Positions 58,620-64,000 of a stretch of DNA of 64,000 bases are shown here, piece after piece. Origin of the DNA: an uncultured Granulosicoccaceae bacterium (GTDB lineage Bacteria > Pseudomonadota > Gammaproteobacteria > Granulosicoccales > Granulosicoccaceae); NCBI GenBank assembly GCA_938041955.1, contig CALISD010000007.1:1-64000 (forward strand), written 5' to 3'. Made by a program: the position numbers and the translations under genes. A model generated the notes under the pieces. It saw nothing but the letters and a program-made list of their open reading frames with translations, did no database searches and was not told the DNA's origin. Every line of letters begins with the position of its first letter. Position 1 is the first letter of the stretch.

Positions 58620-59698
58620 ATCCTGTTGCCCTTAGAGTAATTGTCGCAGCGCTAATACCAGTGCTAATGGCTGCCAGCTATTTCGGCTTAATTGCTTCGG
58701 ACCGATATGTTTCAGAGGCCAGCGTGGTGCTCCGCAGTGGCAGTCCTTCGGCCTCCAGCATGGTGCTTGGCGGTTTACTGCCAGTCGGTAACCCGGATAC
58801 ACAGGACGTGCTTGTGGTGGCCGACTACATTCATTCTATGGAAATGGCCCGGCATCTGGATGAAAAGTTCGGGCTAAGAAAACACTACTCAGACAGAGCT
58901 ATTGATTTTGTTTCAAGGCTCACCGCGAATGCCACAGATGAGGAATTTCTCGACTACCTGAAAAATATGATAGGTGTGAAGTATGAGGAAACCAGTTCTA
59001 TTATTTCAATCACTATAAAAGCGTTTAGCCCGGATTTATCCCGTGACGTTAACCGGGAGGTGATTGCGCGTAGCGAACTGCTAATAAATCGTTTATCGGA
59101 CCGCATAGTGGAAGATACGTTAGCCCAAGCGCGACTGGAGGTTGAAAATGCTATTTCAAATGCACGTGATATATCAAATAAGTTATCTATGTTTGCAAAC
59201 GATAACGGGTCGATCAACCCTGGCACCGATGCCAGTTCAATTGTAGGGTTGATCGCGGCGCTTGAAGGAAAGCTCGCTGAGACGCGAGCACTGTATACCG
59301 AAAAATCTGCGTATATGCGTGACACTTCCACTGAAATGCGGGCGCTTACTAACAGAATTAATGGCATTGAGACCGAATTGAGGCGTGAGAGATCCCGATT
59401 GTCTGATGAGCAAGGGGTGGGAAGTGCGATTGAGAAATATAAACCTTTGTTGGTTGAAGAGGAGTTGGGTCGACAAAGGTACTCCGCGGCATTGCAGGCT
59501 TTTGAATCTGCTCGTGCCGAGTCCCAAACAAAAAAGCGATATCTTGCAACGTTCGTGCAACCCAGTCTGCCAACATCATCAACCGAGCCTGATCGATTGA
59601 TCGATGCGGTGAGTGCAATCTTGCTGTCATTTCTTTTGTACTCCATTTTTGCGCTATTCAGGGCGGCGATCAAGGAGCATATTGATTTTGCGATCTAA
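58616..59698 (+). CDS. kpsE: Capsule export inner-membrane co-polymerase (KpsE-like)
   Basis: Two terminal TMs; DRYVSEASVVLRSG...VVADYIHSMEMARHLDEKFGLRKHYSD; overlaps kpsT stop. Confidence 0.88.
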   Translation: MNPVALRVIVAALIPVLMAASYFGLIASDRYVSEASVVLRSGSPSASSMVLGGLLPVGNPDTQDVLVVADYIHSMEMARHLDEKFGLRKHYSDRAIDFVSRLTANATDEEFLDYLKNMIGVKYEETSSIISITIKAFSPDLSRDVNREVIARSELLINRLSDRIVEDTLAQARLEVENAISNARDISNKLSMFANDNGSINPGTDASSIVGLIAALEGKLAETRALYTEKSAYMRDTSTEMRALTNRINGIETELRRERSRLSDEQGVGSAIEKYKPLLVEEELGRQRYSAALQAFESARAESQTKKRYLATFVQPSLPTSSTEPDRLIDAVSAILLSFLLYSIFALFRAAIKEHIDFAI

Positions 59699-59714
59699 CT
59701 ATTTGAAAGAGAGT

Positions 59715-61349
59715 ATGCATAAACTTCTGGTGTTGATGGCGGCTGTAATGATCACCAATACAGTAGGAGCTCAAACCAGTGTTGAGTCTACTGGTATTGC
59801 TGTGAGTGAAGGCAGTGAGTTGTTCAATAAAAAACAGCCGCAGCAGATTGATCATTTGCGCAACCGAATTAGACCATTCGGTCATACGCTTTTTGGTGGT
59901 GGATTTTCTGCTTCCGAGACGTTGGGGCTTAACTCAGACTACGTTGTAGGCGTTGGCGATAAAGTAGCAGTACGAATTTGGGGGGCGACTGCTTATGATC
60001 AGGTGCAAGTGGTAGACTCACAAGGGAATATTTTTATTCCTGATGTCGGCCCGGTAAAGCTTGGTGGTGTTAAAAACTCAAATGTTAATGGCACTGTCAA
60101 GGCGGCTATCGCACGTGTTTATACCAATGATGTTGAAGTCTATACCAATCTGATTACGGCCCAGTCTGCGAGTGTGTATGTCACGGGTTATGTGCACAAG
60201 CCGGGTAAGTACTCTGGAATGCCAAGCAGCTCAGTGCTGAATTTCATAGATAAAGCCGGTGGTATTGATGAGGCCAGTGGCAGTTTCCGTAAAATAGAAA
60301 TTCTCAGGAATTCTAAGACGATTGCGGTGGTTGATCTTTATGACTTTATCCGCAACGGGTTGATTCCGGATGTGGTATTGAAAGATGGTGATGCGATTGT
60401 GGTTAAACCTCTTATGCACACCGTATATGTGGATGGTGATGCGGCGAAGCCTAATCGCTTTGAATTTACTTCAGATACCATCACTGGCAGTGATGTGATT
60501 GATCTTTCATCACCCCTTGCCGGAGTCACTCATGCAGCCATTAGTCAAGTGCGTGCTGGTGAGGGTGTATTTGAGTATCTGCCTCTTGCACAGTTCAAAC
60601 AACGTGTGATTGGTGACGGTGACATGGTTTCGTTTCGATCTGATGTTAATGAAAAGAATATTAGCGTCAATATTGCGGGTACTTTTAACGGAGCTTCAGC
60701 GATTACCGTTAGTCGACGTGCGACTTTGCGTCAGGTGCTGGATTTGGTAGAAGTGGATCCGGAACTAAGCGCTTACGAAAGTATATACATAAAACGCAAG
60801 AGCATAGCGAGCCGGCAAAAGATCGCGATAGAAGATAGCCTGAAACGACTTGAGTCAGAGTATTACACTGCTCCTTCCAGCACTGATAGTGAGTCTAGAA
60901 TCAGAGTTCAAGAGGCTAATCTGATCTCTGAGTTCGTCAAAAAGGTGTCACGAATTGAGCCTCAGGGAACACTTGTGGTGGTTGCGAGCAAAGGGGTGGC
61001 TGATATTGTTCTTGAGAATGACGACACCATATTTATTCCACGCCGCAGTCCAAGCGTATTGGTAACAGGCGAAGTTCGCTTGCCACGTGCCTTTCTTTGG
61101 GAAAAAGGTGTCTCGGTTAACAGCTATATTTCCCGTGCAGGGGGTTATTCGAGTAATGCCAATCGTGGGAATGTGCTGTTGGTGAAGCAGGATGGCCGGG
61201 TGATTAGCGCCGGTAATACCCCGGTCGAAGCCGGTGATGAGCTTCTGATTTTGCCCAAGGCACCGACCAAAAATCTACAGCTCGCCGCCAGCATAACCGA
61301 CATTTTGTACAAAATAGCCGTGGCCACTCGAGTGGCGCTCTCTATCTGA
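59715..61349 (+). CDS. Polysaccharide export protein (KpsD/Wza-like, SLBB domains)
   Basis: Signal peptide MHKLLVLMAAVMITNTVGAQ; LNSDYVVGVGDKVAVRIWGATAYDQVQVVDSQGNIFIPDVGPVKLGG; SLBB-type repeats. Confidence 0.88.
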   Translation: MHKLLVLMAAVMITNTVGAQTSVESTGIAVSEGSELFNKKQPQQIDHLRNRIRPFGHTLFGGGFSASETLGLNSDYVVGVGDKVAVRIWGATAYDQVQVVDSQGNIFIPDVGPVKLGGVKNSNVNGTVKAAIARVYTNDVEVYTNLITAQSASVYVTGYVHKPGKYSGMPSSSVLNFIDKAGGIDEASGSFRKIEILRNSKTIAVVDLYDFIRNGLIPDVVLKDGDAIVVKPLMHTVYVDGDAAKPNRFEFTSDTITGSDVIDLSSPLAGVTHAAISQVRAGEGVFEYLPLAQFKQRVIGDGDMVSFRSDVNEKNISVNIAGTFNGASAITVSRRATLRQVLDLVEVDPELSAYESIYIKRKSIASRQKIAIEDSLKRLESEYYTAPSSTDSESRIRVQEANLISEFVKKVSRIEPQGTLVVVASKGVADIVLENDDTIFIPRRSPSVLVTGEVRLPRAFLWEKGVSVNSYISRAGGYSSNANRGNVLLVKQDGRVISAGNTPVEAGDELLILPKAPTKNLQLAASITDILYKIAVATRVALSI

Positions 61350-61546
61350 CACGTGTTCCGCTGGTGTCTGGAATTCACATTATTCATCTTAAATAGCCCG
61401 TGACTGAGGAAATGGGCGCAGAGATTGCGACGGTCACCCTGTTCTATTGAGTGGTTAGCGTCTTGAAGTTGATCGACAAGGCTGCTGAGGAATGTTTAAC
61501 CAATAACAATTGACGCATACGCGAATCAGTGTGTGCGTAAGAGTCA

Positions 61547-63853
61547 ATGAAAAACAACACGTCAAAAATAAAAACAATAAAGCGCGTGCTGGCACCTGTT
61601 GCGAGGTTGGCGCCACGTCTTAAGCCCCGTTTGAAGCCGCTGAACGACATTCGCGAAGCTTATAAGGGCAACACAGGGCAATGGACATCTACTGGAGATG
61701 ATCCGCAATTTGCCTGTGAATTTCCCCTATTTGAGCTGCATACCGGTTGGTATATGATCACTCTCAATATTGAGAGTAATAGCGTCCACGACGTTGCAAA
61801 GTTCTATGTAAATCAAGGTAAGGGGTACCTGGAAGAGGAATCGATAAAAATTCCCTATCAATCTCGAAAAGTTGCCAAACGAATCGTTAAGTTTGATCGT
61901 AAAGCGCTTGGAATTCGCTTTGATCCGCTCAGTAGTGCCGGTGAATTCAAGGTGCGGGAATTTCTGGTGAGTCCAGTGACTTTCAAGTTTGCTGAAGCGA
62001 GAATGCTTCGCAAACTCATGCGGTGGAATCCTTCAAAGCATGAAGACACTGTGGCCGGCACGAAGCAGATGCTAATGCAGCAGGCTGAAAAATCCGGTCA
62101 AAGCTACCAGGTGGTTCTGGAGTGCCATTACTCTGCGCTGTTTTCGGCTCCGCAAAGAAGTCATAATTACAACACCTGGATTGAAAAAATTGAATCGCGA
62201 ATCCTGCCTTCAAAAGAGGAAGTGACGGCGATTGGTAAGGACAGTAACAAGCCACTGATTTCAGTGATTATGCCGACCTACAACACCGATGCCGGGTTGT
62301 TAAATGAGGCTGTTCAGTCCGTGGTCGATCAAAGTTACACGAATTGGCAGTTGTGTATATCTGATGATGGTTCGAGTTCGTCTGACACTGTCGATGCGAT
62401 AAAAAACTGGGCAAAGGCTGAAAAAAGAATAAACGCTGTTTTCGGAGACGGTGATGCAGGTATTGCTATCAATACCAATTCGGCGCTTGCACGTGCGACT
62501 GGTGATTACTGTGTGTTCTTTGATCACGATGATCTGCTGGCTGACAACGCACTATTTGAGATTGCGACCAGCGTGGTGCAGCACCCGAAGCTTAAGCTGA
62601 TTTACTCCGATGAAGATAAGGTTGACAGTACCGGTGTTCGGATCGATCCTCATTTTAAGCCTGATTGGAACCCGGATCTATTATTGTCGCAGAACTACAT
62701 TTGCCATCTAGTGGCGTTGAAAAGAACTTTGATTCAGCAGCTTGGTGGTCTTCGAGCTGGCTTTGAAGGCGCACAAGATCATGATCTATTGTTGCGTGTA
62801 ATGGAAGTGGTCAGTGCAGATGAAGTAAAACATATCCCTAAAGTCCTTTATCATTGGCGAATGACTCCTGAATCGACCGCTGCCAGCGCACAGGCAAAAA
62901 ATTATTCCACTGATAGTGGTGTGGCGGCTGTTGCGGATTATCTGTCGAAGGTGAGTGCTTCGGCCACAGTCGAGCAGGGGAAGTATCCGAACACCTACCA
63001 CGTGAGTTGGGGGTTGCCTGAAGATATACCCAAAGTCAGTATTATTATTCCTACTCGTGATCGCCTGGATATATTATCCCAATGCATTGGCAGTGTTCTC
63101 CAGCGCACGGACTACCCTGACTATGAAATCATAGTGGTGGATAACGAATCAGTGGAGCCGGCGACTCATGAATATTTTGAGCAGTTGAAGGCGCAAGACA
63201 ACATTAATATACTTAAATACGACGGTGTCTTTAATTACTCAGCTATTAATAACTTCGCTGTCGGGCATGCCCGTGGCGACGTTATCACCATGATGAATAA
63301 TGATATCGAAGTTATCAATGAAGGTTGGTTGCGGGAAATGGTCAGTCATGCTATCCGACCAGACGTCGGTTGTGTTGGTGCAAAATTATTATATAAAAAT
63401 AATATGGTCCAGCATGCTGGTGTGATATTGGGTATAGGTGGGGTGGCCGGGCACGCACACAAATACTTTGATGCCGAATCTGCAGGATATTTCTCGCGTT
63501 TGCATCTTACTCAGAATCTTTCTGCAGTCACAGCTGCATGTCTGACGGTGGAGAAAAAAATCTACCAGCAGGCTGGCGGTTTTAACGAAAGTCATTTAAA
63601 GGTTGCTTTTAACGACGTGGATTTCTGCCTGCGAGTTGGGTCGCTGCAGTTGCGTAATGTATGGTCTCCGTATGCCTTGTTGTATCATCACGAGTCTGTG
63701 AGCCGCGGGCATGAGAATACGCAGGAGAAGAAAACTCGTTTCAATAGCGAGGCGAATTATATGCAAGAGCAATGGGGTGAGCTATTAAGCTCTGACCCGG
63801 CTTATAATCGTAACCTAACTCTCGTGCGAGAAGATTTCTCGCTCGCTGCGTAG
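61547..63853 (+). CDS. Glycosyltransferase with two GT2 domains
   Basis: ISVIMPTYNTDAGLLNEAVQSVVDQSYTNWQL...DHDD; second domain VSIIIPTRDRLDILSQCIGSVL...MMNNDIEV. Confidence 0.9.
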   Translation: MKNNTSKIKTIKRVLAPVARLAPRLKPRLKPLNDIREAYKGNTGQWTSTGDDPQFACEFPLFELHTGWYMITLNIESNSVHDVAKFYVNQGKGYLEEESIKIPYQSRKVAKRIVKFDRKALGIRFDPLSSAGEFKVREFLVSPVTFKFAEARMLRKLMRWNPSKHEDTVAGTKQMLMQQAEKSGQSYQVVLECHYSALFSAPQRSHNYNTWIEKIESRILPSKEEVTAIGKDSNKPLISVIMPTYNTDAGLLNEAVQSVVDQSYTNWQLCISDDGSSSSDTVDAIKNWAKAEKRINAVFGDGDAGIAINTNSALARATGDYCVFFDHDDLLADNALFEIATSVVQHPKLKLIYSDEDKVDSTGVRIDPHFKPDWNPDLLLSQNYICHLVALKRTLIQQLGGLRAGFEGAQDHDLLLRVMEVVSADEVKHIPKVLYHWRMTPESTAASAQAKNYSTDSGVAAVADYLSKVSASATVEQGKYPNTYHVSWGLPEDIPKVSIIIPTRDRLDILSQCIGSVLQRTDYPDYEIIVVDNESVEPATHEYFEQLKAQDNINILKYDGVFNYSAINNFAVGHARGDVITMMNNDIEVINEGWLREMVSHAIRPDVGCVGAKLLYKNNMVQHAGVILGIGGVAGHAHKYFDAESAGYFSRLHLTQNLSAVTAACLTVEKKIYQQAGGFNESHLKVAFNDVDFCLRVGSLQLRNVWSPYALLYHHESVSRGHENTQEKKTRFNSEANYMQEQWGELLSSDPAYNRNLTLVREDFSLAA

Positions 63854-63866
63854 AGGCCGTAAATCT

Positions 63867-64000
63867 ATGCAATTTCCGATTATCTATCTGCATATACCTA
63901 AGACCGCCGGTACAAGTTTTAGAATGAGTGCTGAGCAGTACTTTGGTCCTGACCAGGTATTGAATGATTACGGTAAAGAGTCTCCAAGCACATCGGAGGA
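63867..64000 (+). CDS. Sulfotransferase-family protein, N-terminus only (runs off window)
   Basis: MQFPIIYLHIPKTAGTSFRMSAEQYFGPDQVLNDYGKESPSTSE; IPKTAGTSFR matches the 5'-phosphosulfate-binding loop. Open at window end. Confidence 0.75.
   Translation, partial: MQFPIIYLHIPKTAGTSFRMSAEQYFGPDQVLNDYGKESPSTSE

Noticed and set aside
58954-59673. 239-aa minus-strand ORF
   Set aside because: Antisense to kpsE, which has clear family motifs and operon context.

Overview
A 64 kb window from what looks like a gammaproteobacterial chromosome, probably marine (inferred from gene content only). It is densely coding. I found no rRNA, tRNA, CRISPR array, prophage or transposase gene.

Left to right the window contains:
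- a truncated YceH-family gene and a GGDEF-EAL protein;
- a DUF4178/DUF4178/DUF350/membrane spermidine-synthase module;
- a run of metabolic and housekeeping genes, including a FolK-FolP fusion;
- an APH-like kinase / acyl-CoA dehydrogenase / MaoC / enoyl-CoA hydratase catabolic cluster;
- a DgcN-DgcA-D-amino-acid transaminase operon;
- a tandem GGDEF-EAL gene next to a GAF-HlyD / RRE(PqqD-like)-M50-protease-lipoyl / HlyD trio;
- a small membrane protein, a microprotein and a di-heme cytochrome c cluster;
- rhodanese-grxC-secB-gpsA ... trmL, with a perfect 24-bp inverted-repeat element between gpsA and trmL;
- an MshL-type secretin plus a TPR protein;
- an ABC-type (group 2) capsule export locus that runs off the right edge with a sulfotransferase-like gene.

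The best candidate for an under-described system is the trio at 39575-44562. It combines a PqqD-like peptide-recognition domain, a site-2 protease and a lipoyl/HlyD arm in one protein, flanked by two more adaptor proteins and a c-di-GMP enzyme. No transporter gene or precursor peptide was identified nearby. All calls come from reading the sequence and translations; no searches were run.
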